From the NCBI GenBank assembly GCA_963759875.1, contig CAVXBB010000015.1, forward strand, positions 992,001 to 1,056,000: a DNA stretch of 64,000 bases, read 5' to 3'. The DNA comes from JAFAGX01 sp963759875 (GTDB taxonomy: Bacteria; Acidobacteriota; Terriglobia; Terriglobales; Acidobacteriaceae). Shown here one piece after another: positions 28,906-38,620 of this stretch; the stretch's first letter is position 1; every line of letters begins with the position of its first letter. A program made the translations under genes and the position numbers. The notes under the pieces were generated by a model, which did not search any database, was not told where the DNA came from, and worked only from the letters and a program-made list of their open reading frames with translations.

Positions 28906-30108
28906 CTACGGCTCGGCGGTCTGGTCCTGCGCCTCGGCGGGTTTTGAAACGCTTACCTTCGCGCCATCCGGCAGGCCGTAAGCGCCTTGGGTCACAATCT
29001 GCTCGCCTGGCTTGAGACCGCTCAGCACCTGCACTTCGCCGCCTTGACGAATTCCTGTCTGCACGATCGTTGAATGAGCGACATGGTCCTGGCTGATGAC
29101 CATCACCGAGGTCGTTCCATCGGGCGCAGTCAAGATTGCTTCCGCCGGGACGACCAGCGCGTCTTTCGCGGTCCTGGCAACGATGCTTACTCCGATTGTT
29201 GACCCGGGTTTCAGCCGGTTACCGGGATTCGCAGCTTCCACCCAGATCTGAACCGTGGTGCTATTGGGATCCAGCGCGGGACTCACGACTGTGACTTTGC
29301 CCGGAACCTCCGGAATCCCGTTTCCCGGCACCAGGGAGGCGGGATCGCCCACGTGCAACTGCGCGGCTTGCTGTGCCGAGACGTAGGCGCGGGCGATGAC
29401 TTTCGATAAGTCCATCACCATCAGAATAGGAGAGCCGCTCGCCGGAGTATCGCCCGCATAATAAGGACGGTCGGTAACCACGCCGTCGATTGGGCTCACA
29501 ATCGTGCTGTAGCCCACCTGCGCTTCGGCGCTCGCGACTTTGCCCTGAGCCGCCTTCAGTTGCCCTTCGGCCGATTTCAGGTTGTATTGTTTTTCTGCCA
29601 GATCATATTGATTGCGGGCCTGCGACAGCGCAATCTGGGCATCCTGAACGTCTTTGAACGCCATGGCTCCTTGCTTGTAAAGAGCTTCGCGGCTGCTGTA
29701 TAGGTTCTGGGCTGCGTCCAGTTGCTCTTTAGCGATTTTCACGTCGCGTTCGGCCGATTGCAGAGCGCTTTGGTAGCTGGCCTCGGCTTGTTGATAAGTG
29801 CCCTGACTCTCGGTCAGTGCGCCTCTTAAATCTTTATCTTCGATGGTGGCCAGAAGCTGGCCTTTGTGCACTCGGCTGCCGCGAGTTACATAGAACTTTT
29901 TTATTGGCCCAAGGACCTTGGGCACGATCGCGGCCTGATCGCGCGGATAGAGAACGGCATTTGTCGAAAGCTCGTCCTGAATTGTTTCGGTCTTCACGCT
30001 AGCGGCTTGAACCGACACCACCGGCGTCGTTTCCTTCTCGGCGTTCGAAGAGCAAGCCGCGATCGGTAAGGTCAGGCTGAGCGCCACCGCAGCCAGCAGA
30101 ACTCGCAC
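28906..30108 (-). CDS. RND efflux periplasmic adaptor lipoprotein (HlyD/AcrA type)
   Basis: I choose GTG 30108: GGGAGG lies eight bases upstream and the resulting N-terminus, MRVLLAAVALSLTLPIAACS, is a clean lipoprotein signal with lipidated Cys; in-frame ATGs further upstream lack a ribosome site. The 400-residue product has a lipoyl half (FYVTRGSRVHKGQLLATIED), a long alpha-helical hairpin rich in Gln/Ala/Glu (residues 100-190), the second lipoyl half (GYSTIVSPIDGVVTDR) and a beta-barrel domain. It bridges the inner-membrane pump and TolC. Confidence 0.92.
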   Translation of the reverse strand: MRVLLAAVALSLTLPIAACSSNAEKETTPVVSVQAASVKTETIQDELSTNAVLYPRDQAAIVPKVLGPIKKFYVTRGSRVHKGQLLATIEDKDLRGALTESQGTYQQAEASYQSALQSAERDVKIAKEQLDAAQNLYSSREALYKQGAMAFKDVQDAQIALSQARNQYDLAEKQYNLKSAEGQLKAAQGKVASAEAQVGYSTIVSPIDGVVTDRPYYAGDTPASGSPILMVMDLSKVIARAYVSAQQAAQLHVGDPASLVPGNGIPEVPGKVTVVSPALDPNSTTVQIWVEAANPGNRLKPGSTIGVSIVARTAKDALVVPAEAILTAPDGTTSVMVISQDHVAHSTIVQTGIRQGGEVQVLSGLKPGEQIVTQGAYGLPDGAKVSVSKPAEAQDQTAEP

Positions 30109-30198
30109 CCAAACTGCCTCCCAAACACATGGCACCCGGATAGCCATCGAAATTGGATTACTTATCTCTGCGAGACCTTGGCAATCCATAGGTTTTGT

Positions 30199-31596
30199 TC
30201 AGAAGCTCCCGGTTATGGTTTGCAAGGCGGCCAGAGCCATGCGATACCGGACCTCAGCATCATCGTAAGAATTCCGCGCCTGAGTCAAAGTATTTTCCGC
30301 GACAACAACATCCAGGGCTGTCGAGGCTCCAGAGTTGAAGCGCAAATTGGTTAGACGCAGGCTCTCCGCCGCCAAATCCGCGGTCTTTCGCGACTGTTCG
30401 ACGGCTGCACGCGCGACAGTCGCCTCATTGTACGAGTTATAGAGCGTACTGACGAGGTCGCGTTGTGTTTGGTTCAGCTCCACTTGTGCTTGTTCTCGCT
30501 TGAATTGGGCCTGGTGTAGTTTGCTTCGCAATGTCCCCCAATCCCACAAAGGAACATTGGCGCCTACGGTTATGAAATAGCCGAGATTCGGCAACACTCC
30601 CGCGCGCGGCTCTTCTACATTGCGGCTGTGCAGAGCGTAGTCATTCGCTTCAATCCCATACACCGCATCCACAAAAAATGACGGCAGGAACGCGCCTTTG
30701 GCGGAGAGAACCCCAAGTTTTGCCTGGTATAGCGTCTGCATGGCTACACCCAGGTCCGGGTTCTTATTGGCCGCCATGCGTTGCGCCTCCGTAAACGATG
30801 GCAAAGCGATGGGCGAATCCAGGTCATCCACAATGCTGAAATTCTCATTTAGTGTCGGGGACAATAGCGCCGCCAGGTCCAGCCGCGCGGTTTCCATTTG
30901 AAGTTGGGCCTCCTGGTACACCTGTTCCTGCTGCCGGTATTGAATCTCTGCCTGCAGCACATCGCTGTGCGCCGCCTGCCCCAGGCGCTCTTCTTCTTGA
31001 GTGATCTGATAGAAACGTTTTGCCGTATCAACCGCTGCTTGTATTGTGGCGTATTTGCGCTGCGCTACCGCGAGACCGTAATAAAGTTTCGTGACCGTAG
31101 ACGTCAAGCCGCGCTTAGCGATCTCAGCTTTCGCCTTGGCGATCGCCGCTGCCGCACCCGCTTCGCGGTAGGAGGTTGCCAGGTAGTTCGCCGGGCCAAG
31201 GTCTTCGTGGAAAACCCCCCACGAGCGGTAAACGTGCACTCCATCATTGGTCACGAATCGCCCAATCGTGGTTCGCCCGCCGTTGCCTTGGGTCAACAGA
31301 GCCTGCGTCGTATAGCTCACGCTCGGCAAAATCGCATTTCTGGCCTGTGTTCGATCTTCGTGCGCAAGTTTGGAGTCAGTGATTGCCGCTTCAAAGCGCG
31401 CGTCAACTTTTCGTGCCCGTTCAATGGCGTCCGAAAGCGTGATGACTTCTGGTGGCTTCGCAGCATTCGGACCGGCTGGCTGCATCAGTTCAAGCGTTGT
31501 TGTGGTTTCCTGACCCAGCGCCGGTTTAATCTGACCGCAAACACAAAACAGCATCGCAGCCGCTAACGCGAATGTAGTATTACGTGCAGTTTTCAA
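30199..31596 (-). CDS. TolC family outer membrane efflux protein
   Basis: A TTG start is preceded by AAGGAGG. The 465-residue product has a signal peptide ending near GQ (residue 28) and two OEP repeats with long helices; LYYGLAVAQRKYATIQAAVD and SRKTADLAAESLRLTNLRFN followed by SGASTALDVVVAENTLTQAR are typical of TolC helical barrels. It forms the outer-membrane channel for the adaptor and pump encoded next. First gene of the three-gene operon. Confidence 0.92.
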   Translation of the reverse strand: MKTARNTTFALAAAMLFCVCGQIKPALGQETTTTLELMQPAGPNAAKPPEVITLSDAIERARKVDARFEAAITDSKLAHEDRTQARNAILPSVSYTTQALLTQGNGGRTTIGRFVTNDGVHVYRSWGVFHEDLGPANYLATSYREAGAAAAIAKAKAEIAKRGLTSTVTKLYYGLAVAQRKYATIQAAVDTAKRFYQITQEEERLGQAAHSDVLQAEIQYRQQEQVYQEAQLQMETARLDLAALLSPTLNENFSIVDDLDSPIALPSFTEAQRMAANKNPDLGVAMQTLYQAKLGVLSAKGAFLPSFFVDAVYGIEANDYALHSRNVEEPRAGVLPNLGYFITVGANVPLWDWGTLRSKLHQAQFKREQAQVELNQTQRDLVSTLYNSYNEATVARAAVEQSRKTADLAAESLRLTNLRFNSGASTALDVVVAENTLTQARNSYDDAEVRYRMALAALQTITGSF

Positions 31597-31916
31597 AGCC
31601 CCGTCCTCCTTCGCTAAAGAACCATCTGCCGAACATAAGCCGTGCTAAGTCGTGGCAGTTCGCCGCTCTGTCTGGATATACGCGCGGGCATGAAAGCAAG
31701 TTCGCCAATTTTAACGCCTAAGTTCCGGCGAATCTAACGTTTGACTGGGTTCGAACTCGGAAGGTCACTAGGTAGTCAGGCCTGTCACTCAGCCGCTTCT
31801 TGAGCGTTCACGCGTGTCTCGCATTTCAACCTGCCGTGGCCCGCAATCTTATATGACCGACGTAATTTGCCGCCCTGCACGTGCTCCGCTAACTTGAACA
31901 AAGTCTCTAGGCAACG
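31597..31916. other. Divergent intergenic region between tolC and the PilZ gene
   Basis: These 320 bases contain no convincing reading frame or repeat. They must hold promoters for the efflux operon (minus) and the PilZ gene (plus), but I see no clear boxes or regulator gene. Confidence 0.45.
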
Positions 31917-32276
31917 ATGAGCACTCCACCCAATGTCGTGCAGCCCCGATTCGCTCTCGCCACTACTGTCGTGGTGCGTGAGGCGGCCAACGGAGCCGCA
32001 GTTCTGGCGAAATTGAAGAACATCAGTCTGAGCGGCTGCTATCTGGAAACGCCGCGCCAGATTCCGGAAAAAGCCAGGGTCCGTGTCGTTCTGCAGACGG
32101 TCGATATGCGTGCTGATCTTTGGGGAGTCGTGCAGCGCCGCGACCAGAACGGCTTGGGAATCCGCTTCACCAACGGGTCCACCGTGGAAGACTGGAAAGC
32201 TCTCGAACTGCTGATCGAGGAACTGGAGGCAAGCGTTCCCGCCAAGGCGTCCTCCGCAGCGTCCGCCTCCAAGTAG
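31917..32276 (+). CDS. PilZ domain protein, putative c-di-GMP receptor
   Basis: The 119-residue protein is one PilZ domain: an N-terminal QPRFALATTVVVREAANG, then NISLSGCYLET, the [D/N]xSxxG half of the c-di-GMP site, and LWGVVQRRDQNGLGIRF. The upstream RxxxR half is incomplete (only one Arg is seen), so binding may be weak or lost. A variable Ala/Ser tail follows. It is a stand-alone gene. Such proteins change motility, adhesion or exopolysaccharide output. Confidence 0.85.
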   Translation: MSTPPNVVQPRFALATTVVVREAANGAAVLAKLKNISLSGCYLETPRQIPEKARVRVVLQTVDMRADLWGVVQRRDQNGLGIRFTNGSTVEDWKALELLIEELEASVPAKASSAASASK

Positions 32277-32344
32277 CCGTTCCAGTGAAGTAGAAAGCGC
32301 GTGACGATCACTCTACATCTGTCACTGTTTGTGCCTGATCAGGC

Positions 32345-32365
32345 CTCTCCGCAATATGCGGAGAG
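32345..32365 (+). terminator. Perfect hairpin downstream of the PilZ gene
   Basis: CTCTCCGCA and TGCGGAGAG pair as nine perfect base pairs around a three-base loop. There is no T-run after it, so an intrinsic terminator is uncertain; it may insulate the pstS promoter from the PilZ transcript. Confidence 0.4.
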
Positions 32366-32479
32366 TAGGTTATGTGCTATCCCAGTCCCTAATACTCGTG
32401 AGTTGGGTGCACAATATAAGGGGCACTGTCGTTTATAACTCCAATCCCATGTTGGAGATTCATAAGAAATTCACGGATT

Positions 32480-32501
32480 TGTAACAAGCCTGTAACATTG
32501 C
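32480..32501 (+). promoter_or_regulatory. Candidate Pho box upstream of pstS
   Basis: TGTAACA occurs at 32480 and again at 32491, an 11-base period on one face of the helix, as in PhoB boxes (7-base half-sites plus 4-base spacers). It lies about 45 bases upstream of the pstS start. The half-site differs from the E. coli CTGTCAT but matches the motif found before pstC. Confidence 0.6.
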
Positions 32502-32545
32502 CGCCTCAAACTTTACCTGACAATTTAACTCAGGAGGCAGGACTG

Positions 32546-33547
32546 GTGATACGCCGCATTGCGGTTTTGTGCCTGGCCTTGGTGGTCCCCGCTGTTGCGC
32601 AGAGTACGCTCAATGGCGCCGGTGCAACGTTCCCATACCCCATGTACTCAAAGTGGTTTTCCGAGTACCACAAAATTCATCCTGACGTCGAAATTAATTA
32701 CCAATCAATCGGAAGCGGCGGGGGAATCCGCCAGGTGCTGGCGGGAACGGTGGACTTCGGTGCCAGCGATGGTCCCATGACCAACGAACAACTCGCCGAA
32801 GCCAAGATCAAGATCTTGCATGTCCCCACCGTCCTCGGCGCGGTTGTTCCTGCTTACAACATTCCTGGAGTTACCGCTGAGATTAAATTCACTCCGGATG
32901 CGTTAGCGGGGATCTTTTTGGGCAAGGTCACCTCCTGGAACGACCCTGCTTTGACAAGTGCCAATCCTGGAATTAATCTTCCCAACCAGCCCATCATCGT
33001 GGTTCATCGTTCAGACGGCAGCGGCACCACTTTTATCTTCACTGATTATCTTTCCAAGGTAAGCCCCGAGTGGCAGAGTCAGGTCGGCAAGAACACCTCT
33101 GTGAAGTGGCCTGTTGGACTCGGCGGCAAAGGCAACGAAGGCGTTGCTGGCATGATCCGCCAGATGCAAGGTGCAATCGGGTACATCGAACTGATTTACG
33201 CGGTGCAGAACAATATCCCTTACGGAGTGGTGAGGAACGCCGCAGGGAGTTTTGTTAAGGCGAGCCTGGACAGCGTTACCGCAGCAGCCGCTTCGGTCAA
33301 GACGATGCCCTCCGATTTTCGTGTCTCCATTACGAATGCTCCCGGCAAAGATGCCTATCCGATTTCGAGCTTTACATGGTTATTGATTCCAACTCAGGCA
33401 AAGGATCCTGCGAAGGGGAAAATCCTTGCCGATTTCTTGAATTGGATGGTCGATGACGGTCAGAAGATGACCGCCCAATTGACGTATGCACCACTGCCTG
33501 AGAGTGTGGCGGCAAAGGTCAAAGCCGAGATCAAGCAAGTACGATAG
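32546..33547 (+). CDS. pstS: Phosphate ABC transporter substrate-binding protein PstS
   Basis: The GTG at 32546 has AGGAGG eight bases upstream and gives a clean signal peptide (MIRRIAVLCLALVVPAVAQS); 333 residues. LNGAGATFPYPMYSKWF and YQSIGSGGGIRQVLAGTVDF are the family's phosphate-binding segments, with HRSDGSGTTFIFTDYLSK later and a C-terminal TYAPLPESV. It captures inorganic phosphate in the periplasm for PstCAB. The transporter genes are 8 kb away rather than adjacent. A candidate Pho box precedes it. Confidence 0.95.
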   Translation: MIRRIAVLCLALVVPAVAQSTLNGAGATFPYPMYSKWFSEYHKIHPDVEINYQSIGSGGGIRQVLAGTVDFGASDGPMTNEQLAEAKIKILHVPTVLGAVVPAYNIPGVTAEIKFTPDALAGIFLGKVTSWNDPALTSANPGINLPNQPIIVVHRSDGSGTTFIFTDYLSKVSPEWQSQVGKNTSVKWPVGLGGKGNEGVAGMIRQMQGAIGYIELIYAVQNNIPYGVVRNAAGSFVKASLDSVTAAAASVKTMPSDFRVSITNAPGKDAYPISSFTWLLIPTQAKDPAKGKILADFLNWMVDDGQKMTAQLTYAPLPESVAAKVKAEIKQVR

Positions 33548-33766
33548 CTGGGCACCATTTGTTTGCGAATTTCACCGAACCTGGTTCTGTCCTCAACCTG
33601 GATCACTAGCGGTTCCGCGTCCGGCGCGAAGCAGCAGAAACTCGTCCCTTTGATGTAGTTCGAGCGTTCATTGGGAGAACAGATTGTGCTTCAAGACGCA
33701 CAGTTCGTCAACCCGTTTCTCATCACAATTCGAATACAGACCTCTCACGAGGCGAAGGAGCAATAG

Positions 33767-35680
33767 ATGAAGTCCGTTCTCAGGTGGTCGGTAGTTCTAT
33801 TTTTGACAGCATTTTCATTAGCGCAGACGCAAACCACAACTAAGGCGCCTGCAAAAAAGCGAACCGCACGTGCTGCGGCAGTGACCGCCAAGGACGTGCA
33901 AGAGTTGAAAGATGCTCTGGCAGCTCAGCAGCAGCAGATTGAGCAGTTACGACAGCAGTTGGCGCAACGTGATCAAGCCTGGCAACAAGCGCAACAGCAA
34001 GGACAGCAGGCGCAATCTGCGGCAGCCGCGGCACAAGCCAAGGCTGATCAGGCGGCACAGGCGGCGGCCCAGCAACAGGCGTCCGTTTCTGAGCTGAAAA
34101 GCGATGTTTCCGACATGAAACAGAATGCCGCGAATGCGGCTCTCAGCCTGCAGGAGACGCAGAAGAATATTCGCTCCGAATTGGAGAGTCCGGTCGCGCT
34201 TCATTTCAAAGGCATCACGATTACCCCCGGCGGCTTCCTGGCGGCAGAAAGTGTGTGGCGCCAGCACGCGTTGGGGGCCGATATCAACACGCCGTTCAAC
34301 AGCATTCCCTTCGATGGCGCCAGCGCAGCTCACATTACCGAATTCTTCGGTTCCGGACGTCAGTCGCGTATCTCGATGCTGGCAGAGGGGAAGGTCCACG
34401 GGGCCAAGGTTTCGGGCTACGTAGAGGCGGATTTCCTGTCGGCGGCCATCACGTCGAACAACAACGAGAGCAACAGCTATTCGCTCCGTCAGCGGCAAGC
34501 TTGGGGACAAGCTGCTTTGGATAATGGCTGGAGCTTCACTGGTGGTCAGATGTGGAGTCTGCTGACCGAAACCAAGGTAGGCCTCGACAATCGCACTGAA
34601 GCTTTGCCAATGACCATAGACCCCCAGTATAACGTCGGCTTCACATGGGCACGGCAATACGGATTCCGCATCGTGAAGAACTTCAGCAATAAGGCTTGGG
34701 CCGGCTTCTCGGTGGAAAATCCGCAGAGCACGGTTGGCGGCCATCTGGTCTCCGGGCAGAATAACTTCCTTCTTGGCTCGCAGGGCGCGTCGGGCGGCCT
34801 CTACAACCCCACGGCAAACTATTCGTTTAACGCCATGCCCGATCTCGTTGGCAAACTTGCCTTCCAGCCGGGTTGGGGTCACTACGAAGTATTTGGCGTC
34901 ATCAGTGATTTCCGTGACCGGATCTTCCCGTGTGGCGGCCTGATCACTGCCAAGGACGGTGCCCTGCCGGCAAGTACGACATGCAATGGCGCCACTTTCC
35001 CCAATGCCAAGGGTGCGTACAACAATAGTGAATTTGGTGGCGGCGGCGGGGCCAACATTCGCGTCACTATTGCCAAGCACGTCGATATCGGCGCTCACTT
35101 CCTAGGCGGCGACGGCATTGGACGTTACGGTTCAGCGGGCCTGCCGGATGTCGTTGTGCGGCCGGATGGAGTTCTGGTTCCGGTACGCAACTATCAGGCG
35201 CTGGGCACGCTGGAATGGCACTCCAAACGCTTGGATGTTTACGCCAACGTGGGCGGCGAGTACGAACAGCGCACGGCCTACACCGTTAACGGAAAGGGCG
35301 CGGGCTACGGCTCACCCCTGTTCACCAACACTTGCTCAACCGAGGCGGCACCGAGTTCGACAGCGACCAACGTCGACACCCCGGGCTCCAGCACCACTCC
35401 CATCAACAGTGGTACCGTCCCAGTTCCTGGCAGTGCTGGTACGCCGCTGTCTGCCGGCTTTAACCCGGCCAACCCATCGGGCTGTACTGGAGATACGCGC
35501 AACATCTTGGAGGGCACGATTGGGTTCTGGTATCGGATCTACAGCGGCGACAAAGGGCGAGTCCAGTTCGGACCCCAGTATTCTTATTTCGACCGCAATA
35601 CTTGGGCCGGAGCCAAGGGCCTGACCCCAAATGCCACCGAGAATATGGTCCTAACCTCTTTCCGCTACTATCTACCGTAA
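33767..35680 (+). CDS. Outer-membrane porin with coiled-coil N-terminus (DcaP-like)
   Basis: GGAG precedes the ATG. The 637-residue product has a signal peptide (MKSVLRWSVVLFLTAFSLAQ), a Gln/Ala-rich coiled-coil segment around residues 45-130, and a long C-terminal beta-barrel with alternating aromatic strands (GITITPGGFLAAESVWRQHA; YGFRIVKNFSNKAWAGFSVE). DcaP-like porins are trimers with such a coiled-coil stalk. Its place between PstS and Ppk1 suggests phosphate or polyphosphate passage, but that is inference. A Ser/Thr-rich loop near residue 530 is probably surface exposed. A strong terminator follows. Confidence 0.82.
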   Translation: MKSVLRWSVVLFLTAFSLAQTQTTTKAPAKKRTARAAAVTAKDVQELKDALAAQQQQIEQLRQQLAQRDQAWQQAQQQGQQAQSAAAAAQAKADQAAQAAAQQQASVSELKSDVSDMKQNAANAALSLQETQKNIRSELESPVALHFKGITITPGGFLAAESVWRQHALGADINTPFNSIPFDGASAAHITEFFGSGRQSRISMLAEGKVHGAKVSGYVEADFLSAAITSNNNESNSYSLRQRQAWGQAALDNGWSFTGGQMWSLLTETKVGLDNRTEALPMTIDPQYNVGFTWARQYGFRIVKNFSNKAWAGFSVENPQSTVGGHLVSGQNNFLLGSQGASGGLYNPTANYSFNAMPDLVGKLAFQPGWGHYEVFGVISDFRDRIFPCGGLITAKDGALPASTTCNGATFPNAKGAYNNSEFGGGGGANIRVTIAKHVDIGAHFLGGDGIGRYGSAGLPDVVVRPDGVLVPVRNYQALGTLEWHSKRLDVYANVGGEYEQRTAYTVNGKGAGYGSPLFTNTCSTEAAPSSTATNVDTPGSSTTPINSGTVPVPGSAGTPLSAGFNPANPSGCTGDTRNILEGTIGFWYRIYSGDKGRVQFGPQYSYFDRNTWAGAKGLTPNATENMVLTSFRYYLP

Positions 35681-35695
35681 AGAGCTGAGTTTTCA

Positions 35696-35730
35696 GGGGC
35701 GCCGGCAAAAGCTGGCGCTCTATTTTTTTT
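35696..35730 (+). terminator. Rho-independent terminator after the porin gene
   Basis: GCGCCGGC and GCTGGCGC pair (one G-T wobble) around AAAA, followed directly by TCTATTTTTTTT. Strong stem and T-run, 15 bases after the porin stop. Confidence 0.88.
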
Positions 35731-35932
35731 GCGGGGCCAGCAGCTGGCTGCGGATGTTTTATACTATGTCTTTGCTCAAGCCGGGCAAGTTGAATGCCGG
35801 TTGTATTCCGTTGACTCAGCGCTTAACTAGTACTTAGTCCAAGGCGAAGTTGCAAAAAGAATCCCCTTTAGCCCACTTTTGCTAGCAAGAGCCGGGAACG
35901 TCTTTGCACCTGATTGTCCCCGGAACTGAAAT

Positions 35933-38080
35933 ATGGCTCGCACCGCACTGGAGAACTCGGCTTACTACCTCAACCGAGAATTGTCCTGGCTGGCGTTCAA
36001 TCGTCGTGTGCTGGAGGAGGCGCAGGATTTAAGCAACCCTCCTCTGGAAAGAGTGAAATTCCTTTCCATCACTGCCAGCAATCTGGATGAGTTCTTCGAA
36101 GTCCGAGTCGCCGGACTCGTGCAGCAGATTGAGGACGGTTATAACGAAGCGGGCCCGGACGGACTTACGCTTTTACAGGAACGAGATGCAGTTTCACGCG
36201 GGACCCATGACTTTGTCGATGATCAGTACCGCTGCTGGAATGACCAACTGCGCCCGCTGCTTGCAAAGAACGGCATTCGGGTTTTGGGATTACACGAGCT
36301 CGACTCCAAAGCGCAGCAGTTTGTTGAAGAATACTCGGAACGCGAACTCGATCTGCTGCTGACTCCAGTCACCGTCGATCCGGCACATCCTTTTCCGCGA
36401 GTCATCAACAAAGCGCTGTGTGTGGCCTTTCTACTTCGCCGCCGCCGCCGTTCTTCGATGACCTACATCGGAGTGGTGACGGTGCCGCGGGCTTTGCCGC
36501 GCCTGGTCCGTCTACCTTCGGAGGGAACTGTCGATTTTGTATTCCTCGCAGATCTTGTGGCGCATCATGCCTCTCGGATGTATCACGGGTACGACGTTAT
36601 TTCCTCGGCCGCATTCCGCGTCACCCGCAACAGCAATCTTTATCTGGCGGAGGAAGAATCACGAAATTTGCTGGAGTCCGTGCGAACTGAGTTGCACAAC
36701 CGCAGAAAGGGCGACGCGGTTCGGTTGGAGATCGAGTCCGATGCAAATCCCGAAATCGTTGACCGCTTACGAATCAACTTTGAGCTGGAACCCTGGCAAG
36801 TTTTTCCCGTAAACGGTCCGGTCAATCTATCGCGCCTGTTCAATATCTACGACCAGACCGAGCGGCCAGATCTTAAGTTCAAGACATTTGTTCCGCGCGA
36901 GCTGCGTTTGACCGCGAAATCGCAAGATCTTTTCGAGGAGCTCCGGCGGCACGATGTTCTCCTACACCATCCTTATGATTCTTACGACGCAGTCGTGTCA
37001 TTCATTGAGTCAGCCTCTGAAGACCCGCGCGTGCTCTCCATTAAGCAGACGCTTTACCGCACCAGCGAGCATTCCCTGATCGTGCCGTCTCTAATAGCAG
37101 CAGCCACAAAAAAGGAAGTCACGGCTGTGGTGGAATTGAAGGCGCGCTTCGACGAGGCCTCTAACATACGTTGGGCGCGCGATTTGGAGGACGCTGGCGT
37201 ACAGGTTTTCCACGGATTGGTTGGTCTGAAGACGCACTGCAAATTGTCGTTATTGGTCCGCCGCGATCCGGACGGAGTGGCACGCCGTTACGCCCACCTC
37301 GGCACCGGAAATTACAACGCTACCACGGCACGCATTTACACGGACTTGAGCCTGCTGACCGCGGACCTTGCTATCACCAATGCAGTGCACGACGTTTTCA
37401 ATTTTTTGACTGCGTACGCGGAGACTCCCACTTATGATCCGCTGATTGTTGCGCCTCTGAATTTGGCCGAACACATTTTGTCCATGATTGCCCGAGAGGC
37501 AGAACACGCGCGCCACGGCCGTCCCGCTCACATCATTGGCAAAATGAATGCTCTGCTGGATCGGAATGTGGTGATGGCTCTTTATGAGGCCTCACAGGCT
37601 GGAGTAAAGATCGACTTGATCGTCCGCGGGATTTGCGCCTTGCGGCCGGGAGTGCGCGGGGTGAGCGACAACATCACCGTCCGCAGCATTGTCGGCCGGT
37701 TCTTGGAACACAGCCGCATCTACTATTTCGCGAATGGCGGAGAAGAGGAAATTTACCTCGGAAGCGCCGATTGGATGCCGCGTAATTTGTACGAGCGAGT
37801 GGAAGTGCTTTTCCCGGTCAAGGACGAGTTCCTGCGTCAGCGTGTCCGCCAGGAGATCCTTGAATCATATTTGGCCGATAATTTGAAATCCCGCATTCTT
37901 CAAAAGGATGGAACCTATATTCGAGCTTGGCGAGCTCAAGGTCGGCGAAAGCCTCCAGCGCTCGGCTTCAATGCTCAGGAATTCCTTATCGGATTAGCGG
38001 AAGGCAAGGCGGTTCTGGAGTCCCTCCCTGCAGCCCCGCCGCAGCGTATCAGAAGAACATTGGCCGTAAAGGAACGGTAA
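35933..38080 (+). CDS. ppk1: Polyphosphate kinase 1
   Basis: The 715-residue length is right for Ppk1. LNRELSWLAFNRRVLEEAQD is the N-terminal signature; the catalytic histidine is His455 in RYAHLGTGNYNATTARIYTD, and SADWMPRNLYERVEVLFPV marks the second phospholipase-D-like domain. It reversibly polymerises the gamma phosphate of ATP into polyphosphate. It stands 6 bases before sixA and near ppx, a CHAD gene and pst genes, so making and breaking of polyphosphate is encoded in one island. Confidence 0.96.
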   Translation: MARTALENSAYYLNRELSWLAFNRRVLEEAQDLSNPPLERVKFLSITASNLDEFFEVRVAGLVQQIEDGYNEAGPDGLTLLQERDAVSRGTHDFVDDQYRCWNDQLRPLLAKNGIRVLGLHELDSKAQQFVEEYSERELDLLLTPVTVDPAHPFPRVINKALCVAFLLRRRRRSSMTYIGVVTVPRALPRLVRLPSEGTVDFVFLADLVAHHASRMYHGYDVISSAAFRVTRNSNLYLAEEESRNLLESVRTELHNRRKGDAVRLEIESDANPEIVDRLRINFELEPWQVFPVNGPVNLSRLFNIYDQTERPDLKFKTFVPRELRLTAKSQDLFEELRRHDVLLHHPYDSYDAVVSFIESASEDPRVLSIKQTLYRTSEHSLIVPSLIAAATKKEVTAVVELKARFDEASNIRWARDLEDAGVQVFHGLVGLKTHCKLSLLVRRDPDGVARRYAHLGTGNYNATTARIYTDLSLLTADLAITNAVHDVFNFLTAYAETPTYDPLIVAPLNLAEHILSMIAREAEHARHGRPAHIIGKMNALLDRNVVMALYEASQAGVKIDLIVRGICALRPGVRGVSDNITVRSIVGRFLEHSRIYYFANGGEEEIYLGSADWMPRNLYERVEVLFPVKDEFLRQRVRQEILESYLADNLKSRILQKDGTYIRAWRAQGRRKPPALGFNAQEFLIGLAEGKAVLESLPAAPPQRIRRTLAVKER

Positions 38081-38086
38081 CCAGCC

Positions 38087-38620
38087 ATGATCATTTACTT
38101 TCTTCGTCACGCCAGCGCCGGGCAGCACATGGCCAATCCTAAAAAAGATGAAAAACGTTCCCTTGACAAGGACGGCATTGAGCAATGCGGAGTTGTGGGT
38201 CGGGTTCTCGCGGCGTTGGATGTGCAAGTGGACGCTATCATCTCGAGTCCGCTGAAGCGTGCCGCGCAAACCGCGTCGCTCGTCGGCAACGAACTAAGCT
38301 ACGAAGGCAAACTTCAGCTGGATGACGCCCTGCGCCCGGCTGCGACGTTTGCCGATTTTCGGCGCATGCTGGAGAAGTATGCCAGGCAGGAAGAAATTAT
38401 GGTCGTTGGCCACAACCCCAATCTAAGCGAGTTCCTGGGACGCATCATCAGCGAAGCGGGCGGCGAGGCTCGAACGGATTTGCGAAAGGGCGCCGTCGCC
38501 AAGGTTGATATGGCAAGAAATTCTGCAGCCTTGCAGTGGTGTTTGACTCCACGGGTCCTGCGAACGATTTACGCGGCCGCGGCTGCAGAGAGTTCGCGTC
38601 CAAAAAGTTCCCGAAAGTAA
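38087..38620 (+). CDS. sixA: SixA-type phosphohistidine phosphatase (histidine phosphatase superfamily)
   Basis: The 177-residue product has the catalytic RHA at residues 7-9 (IIYFLRHASAG), SSPLKRAAQTA, and the second catalytic histidine in VVGHNPNLSEFL. The family's first step forms a phosphohistidine at His8. SixA removes phosphate from histidine phosphotransfer domains in E. coli; next to ppk1, an action on polyphosphate or phospho-Ppk is a possible alternative, by inference. Its last 52 bases overlap ppx, which is convergent. Confidence 0.88.
   Translation: MIIYFLRHASAGQHMANPKKDEKRSLDKDGIEQCGVVGRVLAALDVQVDAIISSPLKRAAQTASLVGNELSYEGKLQLDDALRPAATFADFRRMLEKYARQEEIMVVGHNPNLSEFLGRIISEAGGEARTDLRKGAVAKVDMARNSAALQWCLTPRVLRTIYAAAAAESSRPKSSRK

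Noticed and set aside
33947..35098. Long open frame (about 380 codons) antisense to the porin gene
   Set aside because: It mirrors the codon pattern of the porin, has no family motif and no ribosome site; the plus-strand protein has signal peptide and barrel features.
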